Below the pieces are notes generated by a model, which ran no database searches, was not told the origin of the DNA, and was given only the letters and a program-made list of their open reading frames with translations. This document shows positions 11,801 to 34,239 of a DNA stretch of 64,000 nucleotides, one piece after another (the first letter of the stretch is position 1; each line of letters opens with the position of its first letter). Both the position numbers and the translations under genes were made by a program. Origin of the DNA: Chromobotia macracanthus. Lineage: Eukaryota; Chordata; Actinopteri; Cypriniformes; Botiidae. The stretch is taken from assembly GCA_036877525.1 (NCBI GenBank), contig JAZGTH010000071.1:3730001-3794000 (forward strand), given 5' to 3'.

Positions 11801-14800
11801 AAATGTTTTAAAATTCACACATTCACAAAGAAATGTCCTAAACTCAGCCTCTATTAACTGCAAGAAAATACATTTGTATCATTTTTGGTTTGTTTTTACA
11901 AACTGAGGGATAAGTCAGTTGCCAGACACTGTTGATAACAGTACAAATATGCGCACCTATACATATAAGAATATTAAAAAGATAAAGACTCGCACATACC
12001 CCTCTTTTGTTCATCTTTCTGACAGGAACTTGTATCTCCCACCTCTCCTCCAGTGGGTGGAGCATCAGCGTTGGCACTCTCTGTGCGGGGTCTGGCTGAC
12101 GGCCTAAATTCAAGACAACAAATTTAACACAATTTCATGCAGTTTCATGCAGATAGAGCTTAAAATAAGAGTCAGAGAGTGTGATGGTAACGGTAAGTGT
12201 CGTACTGGACGGTGGAGGCAGAATACGGCTCAAACTCGTAATGGGTCTCGGGCTCCTCGCTCATCTGAAGATCTCTGACGTACAGGCCGTAATGGTCACC
12301 AGGATCGCACAGCTTGCTGCTCTCACACAGCGTCTGATAGTGAACGGGCAGTACTACCGTCTGCATGTGCATGATCTGGTAATAAGAGATGGTGGCCTGG
12401 GAAGAGTAGAGATAGAGTTTATTTCTTTATTGATTATAATTAATTATAATTGATTGTAATTTTTAGATTATATTAACTTGATTGAGAATGTTTTGGTAAG
12501 GGAGAGCATTTTTTGATTCGATTTATTCAATGTACTTTACGACATGGGATAGTTTAACCAAACTGGTTTAAAATTTTTTTTTAATCACTGACTCACCTTT
12601 ATGTCATTCCAAACCTGTATGACTTTTTTTCTTCTGTGGAACACAAAAGAAGATATTTTGAGAAATGTCTCAGTGGTTTTGTGTCCATACAATGGAAGTC
12701 AATGGGTGCCACTGTATGACTTAAGTCATACAGGTTTGGAATGACATGAAGGCGAGTAAATGATGGGAGAGTTTTCATTTTTGGGTGAATTCTCTCTTTA
12801 AGCTATGCTGAAAACATTTTTATATACTTAAATCTATTTTGTTAAATTTCATAGAACAGCCTAGTGCCTGTAACTCAACTAGTAAAGTACTGGACTAGCA
12901 ACCCCAGGGTCATGGGTTTGATTCTCAGGGAACACTCAATGATTAAAATTAACATTTAGGACAATAGTGGACGGCTTCCAGTACATTCTAATGTCACTGG
13001 TGTGGATGCACTTACTGAACGAATGGTCTGATCACTCTGCTTGATGACCTCCTGGATCTGCCGCAGAACTGTGACCTTCATGTGTTCCAGCTCCTGGTGC
13101 TGTGTGCTCGCGTCTGCAATGCAGGTTCGGTACGTAGCCTCTGCCTCCTCAGCCTGACACACATGGTGAAGGAGGGAATATTTTTATTAAGATTACGAGG
13201 GCACATGAATTAAAAAAAAGAATGACTTGTACAGATAAATCATTTATAATAAACACAATAAGAACTGTATATATTCATTTCATGGTGACTAAAATTGTGT
13301 GTGGTAAGACTAAACACTTGTGGAGAGATGCATTATGGAAGTTGAAGGACCTTGTTCCGGGCCTCCTCCTCAAGTCGTTTCTTCTTGTCTACCGTTTTTG
13401 TGGTAGAACTTCCACCGTCTTCTTCAGCCCTGTTAGCTGCTGTCCTTGCCTTGTCATACTCCTCACAACGGGCCATGTAGACCTGCTTAGCCCTGCGCAG
13501 GTTAGCGTCACACTCCATCTGCGTTTGTGCACACACAAAAGTTTAAAAGACCTAAAGCAAACACCCAAATGTAGTTAGCAAATGAATTTTAAGGTCTTAC
13601 AACTGGTCATGCTGCTGTTTTCAGTTAGCTGAAGACTAGTTTTTTTTTTTAAATGCCTGCTAGAAATTGTCCCTCGGATTTAAACCCAATTATTCCATTG
13701 AAAAAAATCATGCTCTTGTTGCATTTGTTCCTACAGCTCAACCAATAAAAGCTGAAGTTTATGACGAAGTCTTCATCAGAAATTTCAGCTAATAAGAGCA
13801 TAATTGTTTTAACACCCAGGCCAAGGGTTTGAATCCCAGGGAATGCATGAACTGGTAAAACACAAAAGCATGAAGGTCTGTCAAATGTGTAAAAACAAAG
13901 TTACCAGTTTTCTCTTGGCTTTTAGCCATTGTTCCTTGATCTCCTTGCGTTTCTTCTCATGCTCTTGTTTGCGGAGCAGCAGGGGCTATGGATGCACGCA
14001 AAGCATTTGTATCAATTAATGTAACCATTTAGGTATAAAGCTAAGGATGACGATGATCAAGATGATGTACCATAATGAAGGTCTGGTTCTGGAGGGTGGC
14101 AGCTGCCTGGTGCATCCCACTGCTCTGCTCCAGGTCCTGCTCCAGAGCCAGAGTGTAGATGGAGAAGAAGGGCATGTGTGGCTGATGGAGAAAGAAAGAT
14201 TAGGTAGAAAACAGACGTACGGAGCCCTGACATCTCAGAGAGGGTGATGAGGGGCAAAGCTCACCTGTGTGATGGTTTGTTTACATGACTGATAGATTCT
14301 TTGCAGACCCTTGGACAACTCCAGCTCTGTAACAAAACATGTTGCAAGGTTAAAGGAAACTTTATTTAGAAATAAAACTTCTTCCATCATTGACTCACTC
14401 CATGTTATTCCATTCCCTGTATGACATTTTCTTCTGTGGAACACAAAAGATGATAATTTGAGAAATGTCTCGATGGTTTTGTGTCCATACAATGGAAGTC
14501 AATGGGTGCCGCTGTTGTCCAGTTACCAACGTACTTATACTTAATATCAATGCAACTTTCCTTACAGAGAAATTAAGACCATTTCTCACTATAGATGAAG
14601 TTCTTGAGTTGAGCTATATGCTGTATGTTTTTTGTTATTAAAAACAGATTACACTCTTGCAGTTACATAAGAAGGTCTTTTCAAAGACATCCACGGTCCT
14701 ACCCAGTGCAAGCTTTTTCTCCACATAGCCGATCAGATCCTTCATGTATTTGGAGATAGTTTTGGCATACATGAGCGCAGAGTCGACGCCCCCTTCACTG

Positions 14801-17800
14801 CGCTGGAGTATGATGTCGACTTCCTCTGCACTCAATACTGTAAACACAGGAATACCATTAACATTCACCCCTTTAAATCATCTTGAAAATGTGCATGCAC
14901 AGTTGTGTGAGAGAGAGCACGTGTGCATCAGTTTTATTGAAGCAGGTCATTCTTTACCCAGCTCAGATGAGTCACTCCGTGTGTGTGAAGACTCATGACC
15001 GGAAAGATTCTCCATAGACTGAAATATCAAAAAGAACATTACCTTATACACATAAAAATATAGACATTATATATAATCATACATACAAACAACACCCATT
15101 CATCTAAATTCAGGTTTGTTTTGCACATCTCTTGTTAAAATATGAAAACATCCTCCAAAAACTCCAGTATTCATCTAATAGTGAGCATAAATCTTCTGAC
15201 AGGTGTCTAGGAGTTCAAATGTCAAGTAAAACAAGACAATGCATATATATATATATATATATATATAAATAATTTTTTTCCACAGCACACGAGTAAGAAA
15301 CTTAGAATACAGGCAAACGTTTTAATTGTTGCTGTACACAGAAATGCTGCTCTTATTGTTGCTAGGCTGTACATTATCCCTTAAACGTTTCATATACAGT
15401 GGACACACAGATGCACTTTAATGAAGACGTTGTAACAGAACACAACTTCCTGTAAGTTTCAGTTTCGCTGTTGTTAAAGAGCGGATGTTGGCAAAAGTAA
15501 CACACACGAGCACACTCCCTTACCCTGCTTTTCTCCGTGGGCAGCACGGACAACAGTGTGCTGCTGTCCACCTCACCCATCAGCAGTTCAGAGACACTGA
15601 GGAGACAAAGATGAGACAAAACTAGTTTTTGGAACAAACGCCCTAAAATTATGTATTCTAAAACAATTGGAAAAACTCAACCTCTTATTGTTGGGAAATA
15701 AAGAAAACATGCTTGTACAAGAAATATGAATGATCTACAAGTATGTGGGGTCAGTGTACTGTCACTCGGATGAATTGAGCGGGCTTGCCCATGACAACCA
15801 GGGCAAAATGGCAACTGTTTGGTTTATTAACTTCCTCTTTATGTTGTTTTGTACCATGATCAACAGTGTGACGCTGCCTTGTGCATAGTTGAATGTTTTG
15901 TGACAGTAAATTCGTAAAATCATGTTATTCTCATGAACATTTAAGCTAATGAGGGTGTATTCCAATGAATGTCACTTTTAAGAAACATTTAGCATTACTA
16001 CAGATGAAAACAGATAGTGATCAGCCCAATATTGAAAAACAGATCTGTAAGAGGAACCGTTTCAGTGTAACAGAGTAGAAGCCACAACTTCCTGTTATTC
16101 CTCTACAGCTACAAATAATACAACTGATCTAACAGCATTTTTACTGAGAGCAATCTATTACAAATCTGTGTACACTGAAAATTAAAGGTACAGTGGGCAA
16201 TTTTGGAAGGCCTAGTAATAGCAACCTAGCTTTAAACAGCATAAGATCCACCGTTTATTCAAAGTGCTGTCCAAAGCCATGGCTCTTTCAATAGTGTGCA
16301 GAGGTATGCAAATACATAGTTTAACAGGCAAGTAGGACATCCTATCATTGCATTCGGACTGAATGCAATGATTGGACGAACATTTTATGGTCCTGCACTT
16401 GCCAAAGATGATATATAAATGTATAAATATCTTTATACCGCTTCACTTTGTGATTGCTGTCAGGATGTAAAGAAACTTTCAAGCAGCATAACAAAAATGT
16501 TTCTGGTAAGAGATTATTCACCCTGCTTTTAACGTAAAAAACATTGTACAACGGAAACGTGGCATTTTCCCTTGAAGATTTAGTCAAAGAAAATAACCTT
16601 GAAAGCAAAGGAAGTAAATGGTGCAATTTGATTTTCTTCCCCAGCCTACTTTACGACTAACATACTACATCGACTAGTCTGAGCGTTTATCGTAACATGA
16701 ATCAAACCACAAAAACAATTCAGTTACCAGTTAGCGCTGAACTACAACGTGAAAAGGGTTGAGAACAGATATACCATACCTGCTGCTAAAAGCTACAGCA
16801 ATGGTTTCGATGGCCTTCTCAAAGTCTTTCTTCTGTGCCTCATTGCATGCTTCATAGTGGTACCCTGAGATTAAAGACATAAACAATAATAATAAGCGGT
16901 ACATTTTCATCTTGTTTGGATTGTAATTTATAGAAATGTCTTTGGAAGGTGAGTGGGATGGCCGTTCTAACCTTTGACCCGAGAAATGAGTTTGCCAGCA
17001 GCCGTGAGCGTCTCTATGGTATTGAGGAGGGGGTACATGCTGATGACATGTCGCAGGATGCGCAAAACCTCCCCCAGACACTCGTGGGCCAACGGTCGTC
17101 GGTTCTCCTGTTTGTCTGATGACAACCACGCAAGTTTATTAGTACAAAAGCTCCATTTTGTTCCTACAAGTACAATTCTTGTCAAACAGTCAAAGTGTGA
17201 AGTTGCCTCAAATTAAAACAGCTTGGATTAAAACAACTGTCCACCTCTAAAAAGTGCATTTTAGGCACATTGGAGGCACGAGGTACATTTTTGGTTTTAT
17301 CCTAAGCGACTTGCACTGCATTCGGAGCCTACATTTAATCGGCATGTGTGTGTTCCCTGGGAATCGAACCCACAGCCTTTGCGCTGCTAACACAACGCTC
17401 TACCAATTGAGCTACAGGAACATTCAGAAGGTTTCATTTGCATCTTAAAAAACTTTCTTTTTATGCAATAGAACATAAATGCACAAAAACATGTCAGATG
17501 GAAACCCATCTAACGTGTCATACGCAGAGCTGCAGGAAGTGCAAGAAATCTGCACTGATCCCAAAACAGTCAAGATGATGTAAGTTTGTAGCACTGTGTA
17601 GCACAGCTTTGTCTGCTGCGACACGTCTACAACCACTTCCTGTTCCTGTTTTAACTGTAACGGTAAACCGAGAAGCACTTAAAATGCAGAGAGAAACTCT
17701 ATGCATAACAGAGTTCCGTCAAAACAACCTGACAAGCACGGTACTGGATTTATACTGAAGAAACTAGACTGCTTGTGTAGATCCAGAAAGCTTCTGGTGA

Positions 17801-20800
17801 AGCTTGGTAGGGGGTCAGGGGTCAATCATTAAAACTCATGCCATTGTCTTCCATTCATAAGCAATAGTTTCAAATCAACATTGAACATGCATATGAATGT
17901 TTAGTTAAGGATCTCTGTGGACTAACAAAAAGCACCACTGTAATACCATGGTACTCTCTGAAGTACACAGTCAGACATGTGGACATTATTATTATTATGT
18001 TTTCACATTTTAGAATTAAAGCCATTAAAACCATAAAATAATACAAATGTAAGCTTGAGGTGAAAATTATGCAGTGACCGAAAATGCCAAAAAATAAATA
18101 AATCAAACCAATCTAAAATTGTAGCTTCCTCAAAATAACCATGATCACCAGAGTTTGAGTCTAGATGTTTTGGTCTTGGTTTTTGAGACATATTAAGACC
18201 ATATAAAAACCTGGTTTTGGTCTAGATCTGGGTTTCGTTAGTCTGAGACTTAGGGTCTCTAGTTTTGTCTGGGTCTTGTCCTTTACATCTCTGCATATTC
18301 TCTGTCTGTAAGAGGTCTTCCATGCATGCTGGACATTTGTTGGCTGTTTTTTCATTACTAAAATGTTTTTGTGAGGGAATTCATACACGGGCACAATTTA
18401 TAGTCCAGAAAACTAACCTTAAGTATTTAAAAATAAGCCAATAGATCACAAGATTAAAAATAAGATTGAAATTGATACTGAGAATCATGATACACATTCA
18501 GTCAAGTTAGTCAAACGTTGGACAAACAAACTGATTTCTGTACATATGGGTATATGCCGAATGACATTACATGACGTTGTGATGAGCACTCTGAGAAAGG
18601 AAAGGGGTGCTCTGTGAGAGAACCATTTCCTGTACAAATGCGGTACACCACAGGAAGTTAACTCGACTGCAGCTACAGGAACAACAAGACCTTATGAGCA
18701 AACTCAGCCTCCCCCTTCTCTTCTCCACCAATCACGGTTGACAGCAGATGATGATGTTTGCGGTGAGGCCATTGTTTGACGTGCAAACCCTCATGTGGCG
18801 AATCGGTATTAAACACTGATGTGCCTTGTTCTGTTACAAAAATCTTTTGAGTGTTAAAAGCTCATCCCAAAATGAAAATATTGTATTTGATCACCCTCAT
18901 GTCGTTCTAAACCTGAATGGGGTTATTTTTCCTGTAGTGGTCCATAAAAAGGCAGATTTTTGATGGATGACTTTCCGGTCTGTTGATTAAGCAAGGTGTT
19001 TTTTAAAACATGGTAAGTAACATTAAAAAAACGTTACTACTAATGTTACTGCAAGAATATTTTGATGACTTTGTGAGAACATTCTAAGAACGTTTCCTGT
19101 TAGCTGGGATTGTCCTCTTGGATTTATTAAAAAAAAAAAAAACCTCCAACCAAATCGCACCAAACTTCAAAACCAACGTCTTACCATCAAGCACAACATC
19201 TTTCAGTTTCTCCACGGCCTTGGCAAACCGTTCCACTATGCGGAGCAATGAGGGAATATCTTCCACTTCAATGGCCACGGTGGTCTCTGGGGTCTCAGGT
19301 GAGGGAGTCTGGGCGATGACGGACTTTCCCGCACCCTTACTGAAGACCCAAGACTGGATTGGGAAGCCGGCTGCGCTGGGGTTGCGACTCAGGGAAGTGG
19401 GGCGCTTCAGAGTTCCCATTGGAGACGAACAGCTCCCCAGCTTACCGTGCTGGGCTAAGGGGGTTCCTGGACAGGAATTTTGGACCTCCAGGACCGATGG
19501 AGAAAGACTGGAAGAGGTGTGAGGAGGTGTGCCATCCACCACATCTTTACGGGGCTGCTCCTGAAGAGCCGAGAGCTGAATTATAAGGAATAAAGGTATT
19601 AAGATATATAGTGTTAATTATTAGGCCCACAAAATGAAGAAAACGTGGTTAACAGTGAGGTATACAACATGTAAGGCAGTGGTTTGGCAGATAAGTCTCA
19701 AGACATATGACGGACTACAAAAGATAACTGTTAGTAAACAGAACATCTTTCACAAGAGAGATTGTGAAACAGCAGCTTGCTTCCTGTCACACCCTGTGAC
19801 TTTGATGCCACACTGGTTGATCTCTCATGAGGCCTAAAAAAACAGCCTTTAGATGAGCAAGCGTGAACACAAGATCATGTAATCGACAAGATTTTTAACT
19901 TGTGCGAATCGCTTAAAGAGAGACCGAAACATCTACGGTGGAAAAACATTATGATGCCAAAAGTCCTACAATAAGCCCGTGCCCAGACAACTTAAATTCT
20001 TCTTCCATTGCATGAAAAGCAGAAAATATAAAAGCAGCTGACGTTACGCAGGCATTTTCTTTCAGCGTTTAGATTTGGAGGACAAAACTGATCAGAATAT
20101 GAAGGAAAATGTATATTTTGGGTCGTGTGGCACCGTGCATACACGGTTTAACTTCATGCAATTCCTCATTAACTCATGAGTTATTAAAAGGACGTGTATG
20201 CCAATTCATAAATCATTAATCAAAAACTTACTGTATGCTGTGTATTACTGTATATCATGAAATAATAACCGCTCAGACATGCATTGGAAAAAGCAGGTAT
20301 TTTCCAGTGCAATGCACAAGTTGATAAATAAAAAGCCATGAACCCACCTGTTTAAGCCAGACGTTTGGTTTATTAGGCAGGACATCCAGTTTACTTCTGC
20401 TGTTGTTTTTTTTAACTCTCTGACTCGTCGCATAAGGGCTGTAGCTTTTGCCACCCGCTCCGCGCTTTAACATGTTCAGCTTTTGCACTTTATACCCAAA
20501 CTTTTACTCACTGTACTCCATTATCTGAGACACTTTTAATGTGCCATTGAAACCCACTTAAAAAACGCAGTTGCATTTAAGGTAAAAGCCAAAACACCAA
20601 ACTTCATACTACAACAACGCAAAACAATTACAGAAGAAACAAACAAAACTTATTTCCAAGAGCTGCAGCTCTCAAACGCAAACTGAACTGAACCGAGTCC
20701 GTGTACGCGCGTCTCGCCACGGAAGCGCGGTCCGTCTTTTAGGAGACATAACGGCGCACGGGAATAAACTTTAAGCCGAAAACCGTGTCGAAAGACGGAT

Positions 20801-20996
20801 AAAACCCGTGAATATTTCCGCGCGACAGACAGCAGCGTGACACGCAAATGTCAATCACTTTGATTGGCAGGAGGAAGACAGAAGATGCCGTGCGACTTAC
20901 TGATGGAGAGCCGAGAGGCGCCGGGCCGCTTCCGGTTCGGCTCTTCTTTGACATCGAGTGCGTCTTTATCAGCTCCCGCGTCCTTTTCGAGAACAT
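8813..20996 (-). CDS. arhgap45: Rho GTPase-activating protein 45 (HMHA1): F-BAR, C1, RhoGAP
   Basis: Cytoplasmic GAP that inactivates Rho/Rac-family GTPases at membranes. Twenty-three coding exons were placed, first at 20996-20901, then 19575-19185, 17115-16972, 16864-16780, down to the stop at 8813. They sum to 3432 bp (1143 aa; human is about 1136). Domains: F-BAR about 255-520 (GEVDSSTLLSVLP, RQIQEVIKQSDQTIRS, then ATISYYQIMHMQT). C1 zinc finger about 711-757 with its Cys/His set (SKCRECDSYVYFQGAECEE ... CHKRC). RhoGAP about 775-985 with the arginine finger in GIYRVNG (Arg806) and the NKMSPSNLGIVFGPSLMRP signature. The C-terminus is acidic and keeps the NINQSNN motif seen in mammals. The donor at 12205/12206 is weak (CCA|gtacga) and was chosen by phase. 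Convergent with polr2e. Confidence 0.96.
9294..9549. repeat. Short element with ATTAAAGCTG / CAGTTTTAAT ends (in arhgap45 intron)
   Basis: One of four related copies (also 25373-25633, 33600-33779, 36873-37100). All have GCTGCAAT-like inverted ends and share an inner stretch (CATAAAATTGCAGGTTAC..., GAAGTCAAATGAAGCC). Looks like a non-autonomous DNA transposon (MITE). Confidence 0.75.
12585..12805. repeat. Foldback element, best copy of CACCCAAAAATGA family
   Basis: The two ends are inverted copies: ATGTCATTCCAAACCTGTAT near 12601 and its complement, CAGGTTTGGAATGACATGAA, near 12731. The right arm continues to TTTTGGGTGAATTCTCTCTTTA. The middle carries the usual GTTTTGTGTCCATACAATGG segment. 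Other copies or fragments: 7655, 14386-14520, 18867-18990, 49866-49990, 51000-51128, 55375-55590. Confidence 0.85.
12866..12937 (+). repeat. tRNA-headed SINE fragment
   Basis: GTAACTCAACTAGTAAAGTACTGG followed by GGGTTTGATTCTCAGGGAAC, i.e. worn tRNA A and B boxes. The usual 3' tail is missing. A second B-box fragment is at about 13818-13850. Confidence 0.7.
14386..14520. repeat. Partial CACCCAAAAATGA-family element
   Basis: Contains CATGTTATTCCATTCCCTGTATGACATTTTCTTCTG and GAGAAATGTCTCGATGG as separate pieces matching the 12585-12805 copy. It sits in an arhgap45 intron and lacks the right arm. Confidence 0.85.
17262..17424 (-). repeat. tRNA-Ala-derived SINE
   Basis: Read on the minus strand: GTAGCTCAATTGGTAGAGCG (A box), an anticodon-like loop TTAGCAG, GGTTCGATTCCCAGGGAAC (B box), then a tail related to GTCGCTTTGGATAAAAGC. 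This is a SINE rather than a tRNA gene: the acceptor ends do not pair well and the tail matches the 33432 copy. Confidence 0.9.
18860..19112. repeat. Two repeat fragments in arhgap45 intron 2
   Basis: 18867-18990 matches the CACCCAAAAATGA family (CATCCCAAAATGAAAATATT, then CACCCTCATGTCGTTC). 19010-19112 ends ACGTTTCCTGTTAGCTGGGA, the complement of the CCCAGCTAACA element end. Confidence 0.8.
20348..20473 (-). CDS. arhgap45: Alternative first coding exon of arhgap45
   Basis: A 42-codon frame starting MLKRGAGGKSYSPYATSQ and ending PNVWLKQ at a consensus donor (CAG|gtgggt). It ends in phase 0, like the other first exon (20996-20901), so either can join exon 2 at 19575 in frame. An in-frame ATG five codons earlier (20488) could also be used. 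This would give an isoform lacking the Ser/basic MFSKRTRELIK leader. The region has far fewer CpGs than the main promoter, which suggests a tissue-restricted promoter; that is inference. Confidence 0.6.
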
Positions 20997-21340
20997 TTTC
21001 AGCTTCAGGTGTTTGGATCCGACACGAATTGCTTTGCTTTCATGCAGCCCCCCTGCCCGACCCCCGGATCTCCATGCCAATGCGCCGGTGCCACGCGCGT
21101 CGAGCGGTCGTCGCGCTGCGTCGTCGCGTCGAGTGAATCAGACGCGCATCCGCTTCTCGGTTTTTTCTCGGCTCCGTGTGACGAGTGAAACTGCATTGCT
21201 GTACGGGAAGCACGAAGGCTGGATGATGCGATGCATGGCGCCGGAGACTTTAAAACGACTTCATGGGGCGACGGTCACGGTTTTGAGTCTCGCACGCGCA
21301 CGTCGCGCGTCGCTTTTCTCTTCTTTACGTGCATGTTGAT
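20690..21340 (-). promoter_or_regulatory. CpG-island promoter of arhgap45
   Basis: Dense CpGs (CGCGCGTC, GTCGTCGCGCTGCGTCGTCGCG) surround the first exon that encodes MFSKRTRELIKTHSMSKKSR, which matches the start of mammalian ARHGAP45. The frame stays open upstream of that Met to 21080, so a longer N-terminus is formally possible, but the conserved start argues against it. Plus-strand frames here (20848-21339) are CpG-composition artefacts. Confidence 0.8.
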
Positions 21341-21630
21341 TTCAGCCACCTGCCGTCGTCGTTATTGAACTTTTTAACGCCGCCCCCGCTTGCGTTTTAT
21401 TTTAAGGAGCTTTAATAAAGCTTTTAAAACGGCAACCATTGCGTTCAAGTGTTCGGTGAGTTTAGATGTTAGCTTTGTTTTTTTTTTTTGTTTTTTTTGT
21501 AAATTAAATTTAATTAAATCCCATGAGATGCCACTCGTTACGTGTGTTGTCTGGGGTCAGTACATAAACAGTCACACCGCGATTATAATATTAAATAAAT
21601 TAAAGAAAGCGCCATTACAATTCGGTACGC

Positions 21631-21868
21631 GATATTGCCGTGACGTCATCGCCGTCGGTCAGCGTTTTTCAGTAGCGAATGAAGTCGGTCGAAAATGAAA
21701 CGTCCTCATTCAGTCTCAGATGTCTTTCTTTGAATAACTTTTATTGGGTTAGAAAACAAAACAAAAAACAGTTTTTGATATGTAAAATAAAACATTTTTG
21801 TGAACGAAAAATGTTTTTTTGAACGACTTCATTCGCTACTCCGGCGGCGATGACGTCACTGTGATATT
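21631..21868. repeat. Foldback element with a CRE in each arm
   Basis: Left arm GATATTGCCGTGACGTCATC with AGTAGCGAATGAAGTCGGTC (21671-21690); the right arm is the complement of AGTAGCGAATGAAGTCGTTC and TGACGTCATCGCCGCC, ending near 21868. The arms enclose about 130 bp of A/T-rich sequence. Each arm holds a perfect TGACGTCA (21641-21648 and 21851-21858). Confidence 0.85.
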
Positions 21869-21998
21869 CTTGCGACTTCATTACGTACTTATTCTGCAAA
21901 TGAAATCACCCCAAGAACATGAATATTGTTTCTCGTTTATTTAAAAATACAAAAATTAAAATATATATAGTTACTGAAGAGGGTAAAACCTACCCAGA

Positions 21999-22004
21999 TT
22001 TATT
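21999..22004 (-). terminator. Candidate tjp3 polyadenylation signal
   Basis: TTTATT on plus (AATAAA on minus), about 235 bases past the tjp3 stop codon at 22240-22242. Confidence 0.6.
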
Positions 22005-22239
22005 ACAGCTGCTATTTTTGTTCACGAAACAATTTTGAGGGGAGATCTCGGCACATCCACTAGAGTAACAAAACCTGCGAAGGGATGCAGCTTGCAAACT
22101 TTTCCAAACTGATCCAGAATTCCAGTCATCAACAGGTCCACAAGGTCACAAGACGGCATATTAAAAATAATTTTCTTCCGGTTTGGCTGTGTAAATGTAC
22201 AGGTCCATGTGTCTGTGATGTAAGCATGATCCACGTAAG

Positions 22240-32209
<9,970 letters not shown>

Positions 32210-32218
32210 GTCTGCTTT

Positions 32219-33431
32219 CTGAAAGAAGAAAGAAACTGTTACGTTTAAATGCGCAACGACGAAACATTTGAAAGTTTACAAAAAGTTTACAAAAAAGACA
32301 GAAGTTTACAAAGTACTCTTATGGTTAAAAAAAAAAAAATCGTTTTAGTGGGCCTCACTCCTTTTGTACATGCAGCACTCGCTGTTGTTTGTCAGCTGGC
32401 TCGGCATGAAAAGAAACAACTCGCACTGAGCATGCCCGCACCTGCTAAATTCCTGCCATACAGGTACGGGTGGGGGGCGGAGCAAAAGTGTGACATCAGC
32501 GATACCTGACACTTCCTGAACAACGGCTCACCAAAACTGATAAACAGTCAGACAATAGACTCTCTATAGACATTCATTGACAGACTTCATTCACATGCCA
32601 TTTCATTTTGAAACTGAATGACTAAATGGACGGTTACCAATATATTATATGTAGTATTTGTACACTTAAAACTGCTTTTGCCACGTGATTTGGTAGTTTG
32701 TTATGTAATGCATTTATTGTAAAGGAAAACAGCACAAAAAGGTTGTACAAAATGAGGTTTGTTGGATTTAGTACTAAAAGTATTGTGACACTTTCTGCTT
32801 ATCAGATAGCAGGGGGTCTTAATTTCAAAAGTTTTATTTGGAATATTTCAACTTTGCAAATAAAGCTCAAGAATTCCCAGATTCAGAATTCCTGGAATGC
32901 GTCCCATGTTTTTATTGGCTGCTGTATGCACACAAAGGTCAGCCAACAGACAGAGTCTGTGTGGTTTCTTTGATTTAGCTGAGGTTGATCACTCATGTTT
33001 CAAACATTGTACACAAGCATTACAAACTCTAAAAGTGTCACCTGAGCAGTTCGGAAACAGCCGGGCCTACAGGGAGATCTGGTCCTTATCCCTACTGTTT
33101 ACAATGTTTGATTATTTACTGATGCTGTGCCATAGACATTAACAAACGTACATACGTCAAACTGTGTATCTTGCGTGCTGTTTTCTCGTAGGTGAACAGA
33201 AATATGATTTTTAGCTGATGGATAATAAAACAAGCAAAACAAAACAGGATCAAAACCTAAAGACCAAAACACGAGACTTTTAGTATGAGCCAGTAAGTAA
33301 CCAGCTAGCAACAACCCACAACACATTAGCAAATACCTAGCAACCACTCAGAAAACCTTAACAACAATATAGCAACACCATGGCATTGTGGCTGTGCGTT
33401 TTACCCTGATACTGTGATTCTCTGTAACGTA
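32219..33431. other. tjp3 intron 1, part: no exon recognised
   Basis: Intronic relative to the untranslated first exon near 37.6 kb. 33289-33400 is an AGCAACAC-type degenerate repeat (CCTAGCAACCACTCAGAAAAC). Short frames here show no family features. Confidence 0.6.
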
Positions 33432-33582
33432 TCCCTATAGCTCAGTTAGCAGAGCATTGCGTTAGCAACGCAAAGGTTGCGGGTTCGATTCACGGGGAGC
33501 ACAACATACTGAAAAACGTATAACTTGAATGCACTATAAGTCGCTTTGGATAAAAGCGTCTGCCAAATGCATGAATGTAAAC
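33432..33582 (+). repeat. Full-length tRNA-Ala-derived SINE
   Basis: Head TAGCTCAGTTAGCAGAGC (A box), anticodon stem-loop TTGCG-TTAGCAA-CGCAA (AGC, alanine type) and GGGTTCGATTCACGGGGAGC (B box). The body and tail read AAGTCGCTTTGGATAAAAGC followed by GTCTGCCAAATGCATGAATG. The intact tail shows it is a SINE rather than a functional tRNA gene. Confidence 0.92.
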
Positions 33583-33599
33583 TTCTTAACTTCACCTCT

Positions 33600-33779
33600 C
33601 TACCGCCATCTCTCTTTAAAGCATAAACATTGCAGGTTACCTTACATACTTTTCTTTATGTATGTTGAAGTCATTCTTAAAAATGGACCGCTACAAATCG
33701 TGGTAAGGCGATCGTGTTGAATACTGATCTGATATGTCCTTTCTCAATTGCTATTTTTTGTTATGGATTGCAGCTTTCA
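33600..33779. repeat. MITE copy in tjp3 intron 1
   Basis: Shares CATAAACATTGCAGGTTACC with 9294-9549 and ends in GGATTGCAGCTTTCAA. Confidence 0.7.
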
Positions 33780-34239
33780 AAAATATCGGAATATACACAA
33801 ATCTGCAAACTACATGTACACAGGACACTAAAAAAAATTGATAATTTGTATTGACCTCTAGACCTGTAAAAGCAGTGGATAAAATACATTGAAACTCCCA
33901 AAGGAAGTTGTCCACAACTTCCCAGGGATCATGCAAATAACTCATTCACTAATGACCTTGTGAAAGGAAACTCCTTCGTTGAATGCATCTGTAACAGTCT
34001 GTAACAGTCGAGTACTCTTACACCTGTTATAACACACCATACACGCATCTACGCTGTAGTTTATGATTATATGAAATACATTACCACATGCACCATCTCT
34101 CGAGCCTTACACACACAAACAGAGCCACAGAGTTACCAGCTCACAAAGACAGACAACACATGATCAAGGACAAATTTATAAAGAACTCCAAATTCTGCTT
34201 GTAGAAACATTTGAAAGTGTTGGAAAAGTTTACTGATAC

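Noticed and set aside
20848..21339. Plus-strand 163-codon frame in the CpG island
   Set aside because: Arg/Ala-rich composition artefact overlapping the arhgap45 first exon and promoter.
33432..33505. tRNA-Ala gene
   Set aside because: The acceptor ends pair poorly and the sequence continues into a SINE tail shared with other copies.
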